Shown here one piece after another: positions 42,734-51,601 of a DNA stretch of 64,000 nt (within the stretch, counting starts at the first letter, position 1; the number at the start of each line of letters is the position of its first letter). The notes beneath the pieces were generated by a model. The model made no database searches. It worked only from the letters and a program-made list of their open reading frames with translations, and was not told where the DNA came from. The position numbers and the translations under genes were made by a program. Source of the stretch: SpSt-398 sp041752235 (GTDB lineage Bacteria; Bacteroidota; Bacteroidia; Chitinophagales; Chitinophagaceae); contig JBGSHM010000001.1 in assembly GCA_041752235.1 (NCBI GenBank), positions 1 to 64,000 on the forward strand, read 5' to 3'.

Positions 42734-43987
42734 ATGTTCGATGTAAAAACACTCACCTGGTTTCTCATGACCCTGATCCTGATGGGCTTTTTTGCCGGGA
42801 TCGAGATGGCATTTTATAGCGCCAATCGCCTTGACATAGAACTCAAGAAAAAACAAGGCAAGGTCAGCGGCGAAATACTCGATGAATTTGTTGAATCACC
42901 CATCCGATTTCTGGGAACCACCCTGGTGGGCTTTAATATCTTCCTCGTTTTTTTTGGTTTACAGATCAGCGATGTCATGCGTCCCATCTGGGATTATGCG
43001 CATGTACCAGGCGTAGGACGAATACTGGTCGAGATCGCTATTTCCACGCTATTGGTCATCATTTTTGCGGAGTTCATTCCCCGGGCCATATTCCGCGCAC
43101 GGAGTAATTCCATACTCTCTGGCCTGGTACATATCATTTCCTTTTTCTACCAGATATTCTATCCCATTGCCGCGGCCTTTATCGCCATGTCAAACTGGAT
43201 ATTGCGTTATCTCTTCAATATCCGGGTAGATGAGAAGAAAGAAGCCTTTAGCCGAAGCGATCTGGAGAACCTTTTTCATCAAAACCATCACGGGGATGAC
43301 GGGGATGAAAACCTGAATACTGAACTATTTGAAAACGCCCTGGAATTCTCCAAGGTCAAGATCCGCCAGTGTCTGGTGCCTCGTAAAGAGATCGTGGGAC
43401 TGGATATCCATGCCCCGGTCAGTGAGCTCCGTCGCCTGTTTGCCGAGACCAAACTCTCCCGGATCGTTATTTACGAGCAGAATATTGATCACCTGTTGGG
43501 CTATGTGCACCAGTTGGATATGTTCAAGAACCCCGGCACCATTCAGCAGGTATTGCTCCCAATCCCGGCCATTCCCGAAAGCATGAGCGCCACCGACCTG
43601 ATCAATAAATTCAGCAAGGAAAGAAAGAGCATTGCCTGGGTGGTGGATGAGTTTGGCGGTACCTCCGGTATCATTACCATGGAAGATATCCTCGAGGAGA
43701 TATTTGGCGAGATACAGGACGAATACGATGTGGAGGAATTTGTAGAAAAACAGATCGCCGAGAATGAATACATCTTCTCTGGCCGGTTGGAGGTGGATTA
43801 TCTCCGGGAGAAATACCACCTGGCCTTCCCGCCCACCGAGTCGGAAACCTTGTCCGGGCTGATCATTAATTATCACGAAACCATCCCCCAGCAAAAGGAC
43901 AGGATCATCATCGGGGATTATGAATTTGATATTGTCACTGTTTCTGATACCCGTATCGAGATGGTGAAAATGCGGGTGCTGAAATAG
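42734..43987 (+). CDS. CNNM/CorC-family (HlyC-like) membrane protein
   Basis: A 417-residue protein with an N-terminal DUF21 transmembrane domain (about 1-180, three to four helices, start LTWFLMTLILMGFFAGIEMAFYSANR), two CBS motifs (about 205-330: LVPRKEIVGLDIHAPVSELRRLFAETKLSRIVIYE; IAWVVDEFGGTSGIITMEDILEEIFGEIQDE) and a C-terminal CorC/HlyC domain (about 345-415). CNNM-type proteins are linked to Mg2+ transport; in flavobacteria a relative is GldE. The precise role is open. It is followed 54 bp later by tatC. Confidence 0.9.
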   Translation: MFDVKTLTWFLMTLILMGFFAGIEMAFYSANRLDIELKKKQGKVSGEILDEFVESPIRFLGTTLVGFNIFLVFFGLQISDVMRPIWDYAHVPGVGRILVEIAISTLLVIIFAEFIPRAIFRARSNSILSGLVHIISFFYQIFYPIAAAFIAMSNWILRYLFNIRVDEKKEAFSRSDLENLFHQNHHGDDGDENLNTELFENALEFSKVKIRQCLVPRKEIVGLDIHAPVSELRRLFAETKLSRIVIYEQNIDHLLGYVHQLDMFKNPGTIQQVLLPIPAIPESMSATDLINKFSKERKSIAWVVDEFGGTSGIITMEDILEEIFGEIQDEYDVEEFVEKQIAENEYIFSGRLEVDYLREKYHLAFPPTESETLSGLIINYHETIPQQKDRIIIGDYEFDIVTVSDTRIEMVKMRVLK

Positions 43988-44008
43988 GCCCCGGCCCGCT
44001 AAACTCTT

Positions 44009-44016
44009 TATCTTTG
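44009..44016 (+). promoter_or_regulatory. Bacteroidota -7 motif for tatC
   Basis: TATCTTTG, perfect match 25 bases before the tatC ATG. Confidence 0.45.
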
Positions 44017-44041
44017 CACCTCTTTATTTTTATTAACTGGC

Positions 44042-44887
44042 ATGGCATTATTTAAAAAAGGTACGAAGCTTGACCGGGCGGAAATGTCCTTTATGGACCA
44101 CCTGGAGGATTTACGGGCACACCTGTTCCGTGCCGTGATAGCCATTGTCATTGGTGCCGTGGTAGTAGCCATCTACTACAAACCCCTTTTCCGCAACCTG
44201 CTCATGGGGCCCCTGCATACCGATTTTATCACTTACCGGGCCATGTGTAAACTCGGACATAAACTTGGCCTGGCTGAAGCCATGTGCGTGAATGAGATCC
44301 CGGTCAATATGCAGAATGTGGTCATGACCGGACAGATCACCTTGCTTTTCACCTTTATTGCCATCGGGGGGATCATCCTGGCCTTCCCCTATATATTCTG
44401 GGAATTCTGGCGTTTTGTCAAACCCGCCCTCACCCCCAATGAAAAATCGACTACCCGTGGTGTTGTATTCTGGGTGTCGTTTTTATTCTTTCTGGGTATC
44501 TGCTTCGGGTACCTCGTCATCGCGCCCTATACCGTCAACTTCCTCGCCAGTTTTACGCTCGATGATGCGATCAAGAACCAATGGTCTGTCACCAGTTATA
44601 TAGATACCATGTTGCCGCTGGTGTTGGGAACGGGATTAACCTTTCAACTCCCGCTGGTCATATTATTCCTCACCAAGATCGGGATCGTAGGTCCGGCCTT
44701 CCTGCGTAAATATCGTCGCCATGCCATCGTCATCATCCTCATTGTGGCTGCAGCGATAACTCCACCCGATGTCATCAGTCAGTGTATTGTTACATTACCC
44801 ATTTATTTCCTTTACGAAATTTCCATTCGTTTGTCTGCTAGGGCGGAGAAGAAGAGGTTGAAGGCGGAAGAAGCCGAGTGGTCTTAA
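44042..44887 (+). CDS. tatC: Sec-independent translocase subunit TatC
   Basis: A 281-residue multispanning protein (six helices) of the twin-arginine translocon that recognises RR signal peptides. Signature: MSFMDHLEDLRAHLFRAVIA at the N-terminus with the conserved Glu, FWRFVKPALTPNEK in the first cytoplasmic loop region, and PPDVISQCIVTLPIYFLYE near the end. An insert of about 30 residues in the first periplasmic loop (TYRAMCKLGHKLGLAEAMC) is common in Bacteroidota TatC. tatA is not adjacent. Confidence 0.96.
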   Translation: MALFKKGTKLDRAEMSFMDHLEDLRAHLFRAVIAIVIGAVVVAIYYKPLFRNLLMGPLHTDFITYRAMCKLGHKLGLAEAMCVNEIPVNMQNVVMTGQITLLFTFIAIGGIILAFPYIFWEFWRFVKPALTPNEKSTTRGVVFWVSFLFFLGICFGYLVIAPYTVNFLASFTLDDAIKNQWSVTSYIDTMLPLVLGTGLTFQLPLVILFLTKIGIVGPAFLRKYRRHAIVIILIVAAAITPPDVISQCIVTLPIYFLYEISIRLSARAEKKRLKAEEAEWS

Positions 44888-44891
44888 ATTC

Positions 44892-44986
44892 TTATGACAC
44901 GAATTAAAACGAATGGGACGAATTACACGAATTATTTATTAATCAATTCGTGCAATTCCTTGAATTCGTCTTAATTCGTGTCATAA
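44892..44986. repeat. CGAATT-family inverted repeat (tatC-rpiB gap)
   Basis: Outer 16 bp perfect (44892-44907 against 44971-44986, TTATGACACGAATTAA). Inner units ACGAATG, ACGAATT, ACACGAATT mirror GAATTCGTC and AATTCGTGC. Same family as the 39-bp perfect repeat at 20181-20276. Confidence 0.9.
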
Positions 44987-45022
44987 AAAGATCGTGTAAT
45001 CAATATTAATTATCTTTATTAA

Positions 45023-45475
45023 ATGGAAACACCCTTCGACCATACCAAACCCGTCGCCATCGGAGGCGACCACGCCGGTTACCAATACAAAGAAGAAATC
45101 ATTTCTTTTCTCGAAGGAAAAGGTATCCCCTTTAAAGACTTTGGCCCCTTCTCCGCCGATTCGGTGGATTATCCCGATTTCGCCCATCCTGTGGCAAGTG
45201 CCGTAGAGAAAGGCGAAGCTGCCTGTGGCATTCTTATATGTGGAAGTGGAAACGGTGTAGCCATCACCGCCAACAAACACCAGGGCATTCGCGCTGCCTT
45301 ATGCTGGGGCGAAGAACTCGCCAAATTGGCCCGTGAACACAACAATGCCAATATCATCTGCATCCCCGCCCGCTTTGTCCGCGAAAGCGATGTAGAAAAA
45401 ATGGTAAATATCTTCCTGAATACCCATTTCGAAGGAGGGCGGCACGCCACCCGCGTCGGAAAGATCTCCTGTTAA
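45023..45475 (+). CDS. rpiB: Ribose 5-phosphate isomerase B
   Basis: A 150-residue RpiB/LacAB-family isomerase interconverting ribose 5-phosphate and ribulose 5-phosphate. GGDHAGYQYKE (about 14-24) and CGSGNGVAITANKHQGIRAAL with catalytic Cys73 are diagnostic, and RFVRESDVEKMVNIFLNT ends the fold. Cytoplasmic. It is the last core-genome gene before the AT-rich island. Confidence 0.96.
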   Translation: METPFDHTKPVAIGGDHAGYQYKEEIISFLEGKGIPFKDFGPFSADSVDYPDFAHPVASAVEKGEAACGILICGSGNGVAITANKHQGIRAALCWGEELAKLAREHNNANIICIPARFVRESDVEKMVNIFLNTHFEGGRHATRVGKISC

Positions 45476-45489
45476 ATTAATTCTTTGCG

Positions 45490-45553
45490 CTCCCTGGCGC
45501 CTTAGCGCCCTCGCGGTAAAGCCTAACCGCCAGGGCGCTAAGGCGCCAGGGAC
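45490..45553. repeat. Inside-out CGC-family repeat next to the island
   Basis: The two arms occur in reversed order: a right-type arm ending CTCGCGGTAA (45490-45519), then a left-type arm starting TAACCGCCAGG (45524-45553), with 27 of 30 positions complementary and a 4-nt loop. All other copies read left arm first. Confidence 0.85.
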
Positions 45554-45617
45554 GCCAATTTCTTGTGTATATGTGGATTCTTTACCCCTGAACTCTCAAC
45601 CTAGTATGGCAGCGGCG

Positions 45618-45701
45618 TAACTAATGAATAATAAACAAAAACTAGAAACCCCCCACGTCGCGTAGCGACGGTTGGGTGGGGAAAGTGGACGATAAGAGTT
45701 A
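45618..45701. repeat. attC-like dyad after the small secreted protein
   Basis: Outer TAACT (45618-45622) and AGTTA (45697-45701). Inside is a strong hairpin: CGTCGC-GTA-GCGACG (45656-45670) extended by CCCCCCA and TGGGTGGGG arms. Position and shape match the other two inter-module dyads of the island. It could instead be a terminator of the minus-strand gene. Confidence 0.45.
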
Positions 45702-45761
45702 TTGTCTGATACTAATAAGTTTCGGTACCCTGGGTTTCTAATTATTGCCAGAATTGATATG

Positions 45762-46355
45762 TTACCTACAGCCAGGGACCAAATCCCTTTTAGCGGTCCT
45801 GGCTCTTTCTTGTTTTAACATTGATAGGTTCTCTTCTGTTTCTTTTAAAAGTATTGCTTCCATATCTATATCCTCATTTTCAAACCTGTTGTGCCCCACA
45901 GTTTCGCTATCGATCAACTTATTATTTATAAAGTAATAGGTTCCAATAAAATTCAATTCTGTCTTGGTTTGGTCCACTGTCCCCAGGCTATCATTTATCA
46001 TGAAGAGATAAAATGTTTCGTAAATGAACATCAGCCTTTCGTTATTAAAATAATAGTCGTATGTTTCTATACCATACGATAAAACAATCATTCTTGTAAT
46101 TTTTTGTATTGTTTCTTTCTTAAAAAATCCAATAAGCTCCCCACCGCCATCAGTCATTTGTGGCATAAACTGTTCATTCTTCAAAGTAACTTTTTCAAAA
46201 GAGGTGTCAGCATTTATGCTTATTAATTTCTCCTTTACATCCGGATATTTTGTAGAAATATTTTGCGCAAAAAGGCCAACCCATAGCGGTGAAATAGTCA
46301 AAAGAAATATGAGGATTTTTTGTTTCAATAAATTGCTAGGCACACTACCGACCAA
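45762..46355 (-). CDS. Small exported hypothetical protein of the island
   Basis: Up to 197 residues, not recognised. A hydrophobic signal-like segment (ILIFLLTISPLWVGLFAQ) lies near the N-terminus, and the rest is rich in Asn, Glu, Tyr and Phe with alternating strands (YYFNNERLMFIYETFYLFMI). Codon use is more AT-rich than in the flanking core genes, like the defence genes upstream. The start is unclear: the frame opens with TTG at 46355, and a TTG at about 46328 would give a cleaner signal peptide. It is the last module in the island, bounded by attC-like dyads. Confidence 0.55.
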   Translation of the reverse strand: MVGSVPSNLLKQKILIFLLTISPLWVGLFAQNISTKYPDVKEKLISINADTSFEKVTLKNEQFMPQMTDGGGELIGFFKKETIQKITRMIVLSYGIETYDYYFNNERLMFIYETFYLFMINDSLGTVDQTKTELNFIGTYYFINNKLIDSETVGHNRFENEDIDMEAILLKETEENLSMLKQERARTAKRDLVPGCR

Positions 46356-46419
46356 GTTTTGCTAATGCTGGGAAAATTTATACTCGTGCTCACAGATTTG
46401 CTGCATCGCTCTTAATTAA

Positions 46420-46541
46420 AGCTAACCATTAAAAACCAAAGTCGGGCTTTGTTCGTCGAGACCCGAACCACAGTACAGCAGAATTACTGCTGCCGATTGC
46501 TCCAATGGCAAGCCTCACTATTGGCAATACTAATGTTAGCT
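46420..46541. repeat. attC-like dyad after the HEPN-STAND gene
   Basis: Terminal 7-mers AGCTAAC (46420-46426) and GTTAGCT (46535-46541), extended by CATTA/TAAT. The interior folds into several stems, including CAGCAG-AATTA-CTGCTG and CCAAT...ATTGG. It shares AAAGCT, AAAGTCG and CCCGAACC with the dyad after the restriction gene. The layout (R''/R' ends, ~120 bp, 3' of the gene) is that of an integron recombination site. Confidence 0.5.
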
Positions 46542-46546
46542 GCAGA

Positions 46547-49201
46547 TTACTTAATTATTTTAATGTTCTTGGCACATTCTCCTTGTGAGTTTGTTCCAAT
46601 TTCAAACACTACCAATTGCCCATTTGCTAAATTTTTCCAGTCAATCCAATTTGACAAGTCAATAAAATCATATCTGTTGGCATAGTAACTTTGATTTTCT
46701 GTGTCAATAAATACGAAATTGTTTTCGGCTTTTCCTTTTTTAATATTTCCAATTTTCTTGTCATTGCCAATTTCATTATCAAGCATATATGCAAATTCAT
46801 TATCATCAAATTTATCAATGAACTTGAGTATTACTTTATTACAAAGATGAGTAAGAGAAATTTGCTTTTCATATTTTTTTATTAAGTCCTTAATGAAAGG
46901 CTTATTTTTTTCAATTTCAGTGGTCGGAATTGTGTTAATAAAACTATATAAGCTGTCAACAAAATTTTTCAATACTTTGTAATCAATAATGTCTTTTGAA
47001 ATACATTCCTCAAAAGTTTCAAATGCCTTTTTATAATGATTAACTGCATTTTCAATATCGGTTTGAATTCTAAATAAGTCTTGTCCAGTACTGTAGTAAA
47101 GACTAATCAATTCAGTGTAGGCGACACGAACACTTTTTGAATCTAAATCTCTGTTCTGCAACAAGTTCTTAAGTATGTTAATTGCCTTATTAAAATCTCC
47201 ATTATGATTATAACAACGGGCAAATAGAAAAGAAGTGTAAGGGTGATTAGGTTTTTGTTGATAAACTTGTTCAGCATATAACAGTGCCTTTGTGCTGTCT
47301 TCTAAAGAGAATAATAGAAATTGAGCATAATAAAATAGAAGTCTTAAATTTTTAGGTGCAATTTCAAGACCTAGCTGATAATCTTCTTCGGCACTTAAAA
47401 TATCGCCTTGAGTTGCTTTAATAAAAGCTCCAACTCTGTAGACTTCATAATAGTTAGGGTCAATATTCTTTGCTTCACTAGTTTTATGTAAAGCTCTGTC
47501 GAAGTCTCCCGTTTTAGAAAAACTTAAAGCCTCGGATAAAAATTTAGCTGCAATTTTTTGATTTGCAGTTTCATAAGAAATTGCGTTTATTGAAAATTCA
47601 TTATGCTTACTATATTTCGTAATATCTTTTAGTCCTTCTTCAAGTACTTTGTACTTTCTGGTTAACATCCTCACATATTCTGGCTCTATTTGATACCTTT
47701 TAGATAAAAAATCTTTTGCAAAGTCTGAGATAAAATAATATACCTCTTCAAGATTGTTTGCGTCCTTTATTTCTCTGCTTATTAAAGTGGTTTTAAATAA
47801 TTCGATTAAAAACTTTCTAACTTCTAATGGTTGAAAATTTGATAAATATATAATCTCTCCTGTAGTAAGTTTTCTTCGTGATGCTCGAATTGTCTTAAGT
47901 ATTACTACCGCACCATCACTAAGTTTTTCATAAACATTTGTCAAGCAAAAATTAAGTAAATCATCTTTATTTGAAAGAACTTCAGCAGGTGAAATACCCA
48001 TTTCAACCGTACTTACAAACCATTTTAAAGCCAGAGGGTTATAATATAATTTCTCTGAAATTTCGCCTAAAGTCTTTGTGGGTAATTTCATCAGTGTATC
48101 GCTATTTCGTATTCTTGCGATTTCTCTTATGAGTCTTGCTGCTTCATTTTCTGAAAGTCCATTTAACTTTCTTGGAAATTCAAGTTCTCCAAGACCAATT
48201 CTCGATGTAATGAGTATGTGACATTTAACTTGAGCTTTTCTTATGAAATCTCTAACCTCTTCGTTATGAATAGTTTCTAAATTGTCTATTACTATTAATG
48301 TTTTGAAAAGGTCCAGGTATTCAAGAATCGAGTCGAGCTTATTGACTTCAATTTTTGAATCTATTGTTTCAGAAATCATATCGATTAACCCAGTATAATC
48401 TGTTATTGTTGTATATATTTCTTCAATACCTTTTGCTGTTAGCATTGTTGTTTTAGCTGTTGTCCAAATAATTAATTCAAATGGACACTTCTCATTTAAA
48501 TCAACAATGTCGTAAGCAACCTTCAATGCTAAAGCCGTTTTACCAATGCCACCATCACCAAGAACTGAAACAACCTTATTTGTAAAAATTAATTGTTTGA
48601 CATCATCAACATCTTTAGTGCGACCTATAAAACCAGTTTCGTCAAAATCAGGGACTGGCAGGTTATGTATTACTCTATTTGTTTGACTGTTATAGGATAT
48701 TGACGGAAATTTTAAAGTCAATACAAAAGTGGGGTCTTTTTCAATAAGATTTCTCGTTTCAATGGTTGCTTTCCAGTCAATGGGGTCTGATGGTTTTAAC
48801 TTTGTTATAAAATCGTAGACTATTGCAAAGTCGCCCCCTAGTAATGGTCTTGTGTGCATTACTCTATTACGCACAGGGATTATTGTAACTAAGTCGTTGT
48901 AAATTTGAGTGAGAAATTCATTAGTTGGCTTATTAAGGAAAACATTATTCTTTTTTAGAACAATAAATGTGTCGCCAAAATCAAGAAAGTCAACAATGTC
49001 CTCAAGTGATTTTTTATAATCAATTCCTGGGTTTTCTTTGTTAAACCTATCAACTATTTTTGCTTGCAATTCAGGGTCATGAAAAAAGTGCACATCTTCG
49101 TGAAAAGGGGATACATATTTTTTTATGACATTTTTTAAGTCAATTTCAATTCCGTAAATAAAAGCTGCAAGTGTCAGCCTAACCTCTGTTATTTTTGCCA
49201 T
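46547..49201 (-). CDS. HEPN-NB-ARC-TPR STAND ATPase with cold-shock-like C-terminus
   Basis: An 884-residue STAND protein. Residues 1-165 form an N-terminal domain with PVRNRVMHTRPL; RNRVMH (111-116) fits the HEPN ribonuclease motif R-N-x3-H, as in Swt1-type HEPN domains. The NB-ARC ATPase follows with Walker A GDGGIGKT (215-222), Walker B LIVIDNLE (302-309), ITSR (331-334) and a GLPL-like NPLAL, then a winged-helix part. TPR-like helices cover about 565-700 (FDRALHKTSEAKNIDPNYYE and repeats). Residues about 815-884 look like a cold-shock/OB fold (NNFVFIDTENQSYYANRYDF ... GQLVVFEI). I infer an anti-phage sensor that activates an RNase. It lies downstream of a restriction-modification pair. 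The whole island is AT-rich. Confidence 0.8.
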   Translation of the reverse strand: MAKITEVRLTLAAFIYGIEIDLKNVIKKYVSPFHEDVHFFHDPELQAKIVDRFNKENPGIDYKKSLEDIVDFLDFGDTFIVLKKNNVFLNKPTNEFLTQIYNDLVTIIPVRNRVMHTRPLLGGDFAIVYDFITKLKPSDPIDWKATIETRNLIEKDPTFVLTLKFPSISYNSQTNRVIHNLPVPDFDETGFIGRTKDVDDVKQLIFTNKVVSVLGDGGIGKTALALKVAYDIVDLNEKCPFELIIWTTAKTTMLTAKGIEEIYTTITDYTGLIDMISETIDSKIEVNKLDSILEYLDLFKTLIVIDNLETIHNEEVRDFIRKAQVKCHILITSRIGLGELEFPRKLNGLSENEAARLIREIARIRNSDTLMKLPTKTLGEISEKLYYNPLALKWFVSTVEMGISPAEVLSNKDDLLNFCLTNVYEKLSDGAVVILKTIRASRRKLTTGEIIYLSNFQPLEVRKFLIELFKTTLISREIKDANNLEEVYYFISDFAKDFLSKRYQIEPEYVRMLTRKYKVLEEGLKDITKYSKHNEFSINAISYETANQKIAAKFLSEALSFSKTGDFDRALHKTSEAKNIDPNYYEVYRVGAFIKATQGDILSAEEDYQLGLEIAPKNLRLLFYYAQFLLFSLEDSTKALLYAEQVYQQKPNHPYTSFLFARCYNHNGDFNKAINILKNLLQNRDLDSKSVRVAYTELISLYYSTGQDLFRIQTDIENAVNHYKKAFETFEECISKDIIDYKVLKNFVDSLYSFINTIPTTEIEKNKPFIKDLIKKYEKQISLTHLCNKVILKFIDKFDDNEFAYMLDNEIGNDKKIGNIKKGKAENNFVFIDTENQSYYANRYDFIDLSNWIDWKNLANGQLVVFEIGTNSQGECAKNIKIIK

Positions 49202-49242
49202 AATAATATCTCTTTAAATTTTAAGGTGTCTTAATAATTTGC

Positions 49243-49400
49243 AGCTAACGCTTGAGTATTCGCGAAGGCAGGGAATTCATTGATTGTCCAGCCCGATACA
49301 AATACTTATTTGAAAATATGTAGTTGAAGTTATGAACTAAAGCTGAAAATTGAAAGTCGTGCCCGAACCTCAGCTGATGCTTGCACATAGTAGATGTTAC
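49243..49400. repeat. attC-like dyad after the restriction gene
   Basis: AGCTAAC at 49243-49249 and GTTAC at 49396-49400 bound a region containing AAAGCTGA, AAAGTCG and CCCGAACCTCAGCTGA, the same blocks as in the dyad at 46420-46541. The sequence TTGCAGCTAACGCTT at 49239-49253 recurs with two changes upstream of the methyltransferase. The rest of the 258-bp gap holds no gene. Confidence 0.45.
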
Positions 49401-49459
49401 AATGTCCGGCCCTGATTTTGCAAATACTTTTGTTGCCTGCTGTCCTTCGTCCGGGGTCT

Positions 49460-50254
49460 TTAAAGTACTCTTGTTTTGTAGTTTTCGACTTCTTCTGCCG
49501 AAAGCTCGTCAGGTCTTACAAGACGGTAATGCTTTTCTGAAGTGATTGCAATTCCTTCGTCAGTTAACTCAAATTCAAACAAGGCTATTGCACCGTTGGT
49601 CATAAACTGTGCAGCAATGGGTTTACAAATAAGAGTTGGAAATTTTGAAGAACCTACTGCAAAGTCTTGTTCAATTTGTACAACCCCAAATTTGTCTGAA
49701 CCACCCTTAGCTTGAACCGGTAAAAGGTAGTGAACACCTCTTTTGTCAAGTCCGATATATATTTCATAAGTTTCAACTTGTCCCATTTCAGGAACAGTTG
49801 TACGAAGATGGTTTTGCAATGAATAACAGGTTAATCCAGTAAATATGTCAATTAGTCGATTGTAACGAACTTTTGCTAATAGTCCCTGCTCATCATTCAT
49901 AGCATACTTACTGATTATGCCAGGGGTTGCGTCAGGAATTTTAGTTTCTGCTAAATGTTCTGTCGGTTTAAAATGTGTTTGCTTAGTCAATTCGATTTTA
50001 TATAAAGCCCTTCCAACGGGTCGAATTATCCATTCAAATCCTTCTGGAGCTTTCTTAATAATACTTGCAGGTAGTGATGCCCTGTAACGGAAGGAATAAA
50101 GTATATCTCCAAGATTTTTTGGTAGTTGAATCTTCAATTTTGCCGCAGTAGCGATAATCTCATCTCTAGTGAATGGGATTTCGGTAATACCCTTCTTATA
50201 GGTTTTTGAAAATATCGCCTCAATAATTTGGGAATAACGATTCACTTTTGCCAT
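49460..50254 (-). CDS. Putative type II restriction endonuclease
   Basis: A 264-residue protein placed 15 bp after a DNA methyltransferase. The likely PD-(D/E)xK core is VETYEIYIGLDKRGVHYLLP followed by VQAKGG, with Glu164/Asp170 and a Q-x-K motif (Gln181, Lys183); Gln in place of Glu is known in several endonucleases. An N-terminal helical part (about 1-90, with FTRDEIIATAAKL) resembles a DNA-binding module. The recognition site is unknown. Codon use is AT-rich like its neighbours. A solitary nuclease without its methyltransferase would be toxic, which supports the pairing. Confidence 0.7.
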   Translation of the reverse strand: MAKVNRYSQIIEAIFSKTYKKGITEIPFTRDEIIATAAKLKIQLPKNLGDILYSFRYRASLPASIIKKAPEGFEWIIRPVGRALYKIELTKQTHFKPTEHLAETKIPDATPGIISKYAMNDEQGLLAKVRYNRLIDIFTGLTCYSLQNHLRTTVPEMGQVETYEIYIGLDKRGVHYLLPVQAKGGSDKFGVVQIEQDFAVGSSKFPTLICKPIAAQFMTNGAIALFEFELTDEGIAITSEKHYRLVRPDELSAEEVENYKTRVL

Positions 50255-50269
50255 ATTCTTTAAATGTGA

Positions 50270-51601
50270 TTATCCACGCCAACGCAATATAACCACTTCC
50301 TCATTCAAGTCGGTCTTTGTAGCTGTAGAGAACCTTGTTCTAAATAAATCAATTCTTATAAGTTCATAACCTAAAGTCTGGGCAATTTCTGCAATTAAAT
50401 GTCCAGTCCTAATCATCACTCTCAAATATGAAGCCTGATCACCCACAACATAAGCCAAATAAGCTCCTGGCTTTAAGACAGATTGTAATTCAATTAAATG
50501 TTTAGCCATACCACCGAAGTAAAGTTTTGTTACTTTATGATATAGTTTTTCAAAGCCCGAAGTTTTCCCAAGTTCAATTCTTCTTTTTTCAATTTCATCC
50601 GCAATTCTTTGAATTTCTGGGAAGGACTTAACATAATCATCATCTGTATCACCTTTATAAACACCTCTTGTATTAGAGCGCAATAATGTCTTTTTAAACT
50701 TTTTTAGTTCATCATTGCTGCTTATAAAACCAAGTAGCACTGATTCAAGCCGGGTAGTTCTTGTGTAGTCTTTTTCATTCGGATATGGTGGCGACGTAAT
50801 TACCGCAGATATTTTATGTCCATTTAATATTTCCTTTAGATTTCTTGCATCACTAAGAATCGCCATTGCCGTTACATCCTTATTCGAGGCTTTGGAATGT
50901 TCTATGTCTTTTACGATTTTCAAGACCTGTTTGAACCATGGAAGAATTACAGAAGAATCAGGTTTAAGTTTTCCAACACCCACCTCTGGACCAAATCTGA
51001 GATTGCTGAATTCAAAAACAGCAGATTTAGCTAACGCAAGACTTAAATATTTATAAAATGGAGTGTCCCTGTATTGATTTATTTTATCAAGTAAAACTAA
51101 ACATTTGTGTAATGGCAATGGACTTAAGGAATCCTTAAGAATTAATCTTTCTTGTTCAGTATTTAACTGTCGTAATGACTTAGCTTCTATGTTTTTAAGA
51201 GAAGGTGTGTCAGTTATTCCTTGCTTTTCAATTTCGTTACTTACATAATCCTTTATTTCTTTTGCTATACTTAATAACATTATTGTGTCAATGTTCCAAT
51301 CAACTTTTACTGAACTAGCAAAATGAGCAAAAGGATTAGCTTCAATTCCAATTGAAGGAATATTTTGAAGCTTTGCTTCTACTAAGGTTGTCCCTGTCCC
51401 ACAGAATGGGTCAAGCACAATATCGTTTTCATCAAGGTTAAACTCTTCCAAATATTGTCTAACGAGATGAGGCGGATATGACAAAACAAACCTGTACCAA
51501 TCATGAAATTCCTTGTCTAAAAAGTCAAGTTTATTCTTTATTGAGTTCTTGAGTTCGTATTCTGTAAATAGTGTCTGCAATTCTATAGTCTTTAAAGGCA
51601 A
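50270..51601 (-). CDS. DNA methyltransferase (N6-adenine or N4-cytosine)
   Basis: A 443-residue SAM-dependent amino-methyltransferase. Motif I is LDPFCGTGTTLVEA (about 63-76), motif IV is TSPPYPNEKDY (269-279), and the N-terminal FVLSYPPHLVRQYLEEF resembles motif X. The ~200 residues between I and IV probably hold the target recognition region, so the order is X-I-TRD-IV. It protects DNA from the endonuclease encoded 15 bp downstream. The modified base cannot be told from SPPY alone. It is the first gene of the island in its reading direction; a short TTGCAGGCAACGCTT element lies 51 bp upstream of its start. Confidence 0.85.
   Translation of the reverse strand: MPLKTIELQTLFTEYELKNSIKNKLDFLDKEFHDWYRFVLSYPPHLVRQYLEEFNLDENDIVLDPFCGTGTTLVEAKLQNIPSIGIEANPFAHFASSVKVDWNIDTIMLLSIAKEIKDYVSNEIEKQGITDTPSLKNIEAKSLRQLNTEQERLILKDSLSPLPLHKCLVLLDKINQYRDTPFYKYLSLALAKSAVFEFSNLRFGPEVGVGKLKPDSSVILPWFKQVLKIVKDIEHSKASNKDVTAMAILSDARNLKEILNGHKISAVITSPPYPNEKDYTRTTRLESVLLGFISSNDELKKFKKTLLRSNTRGVYKGDTDDDYVKSFPEIQRIADEIEKRRIELGKTSGFEKLYHKVTKLYFGGMAKHLIELQSVLKPGAYLAYVVGDQASYLRVMIRTGHLIAEIAQTLGYELIRIDLFRTRFSTATKTDLNEEVVILRWRG

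Noticed and set aside
45600..46546. Search for an integrase, transposase or tRNA attachment site at the island edges
   Set aside because: None was found by reading; the island is described without a mobility gene.
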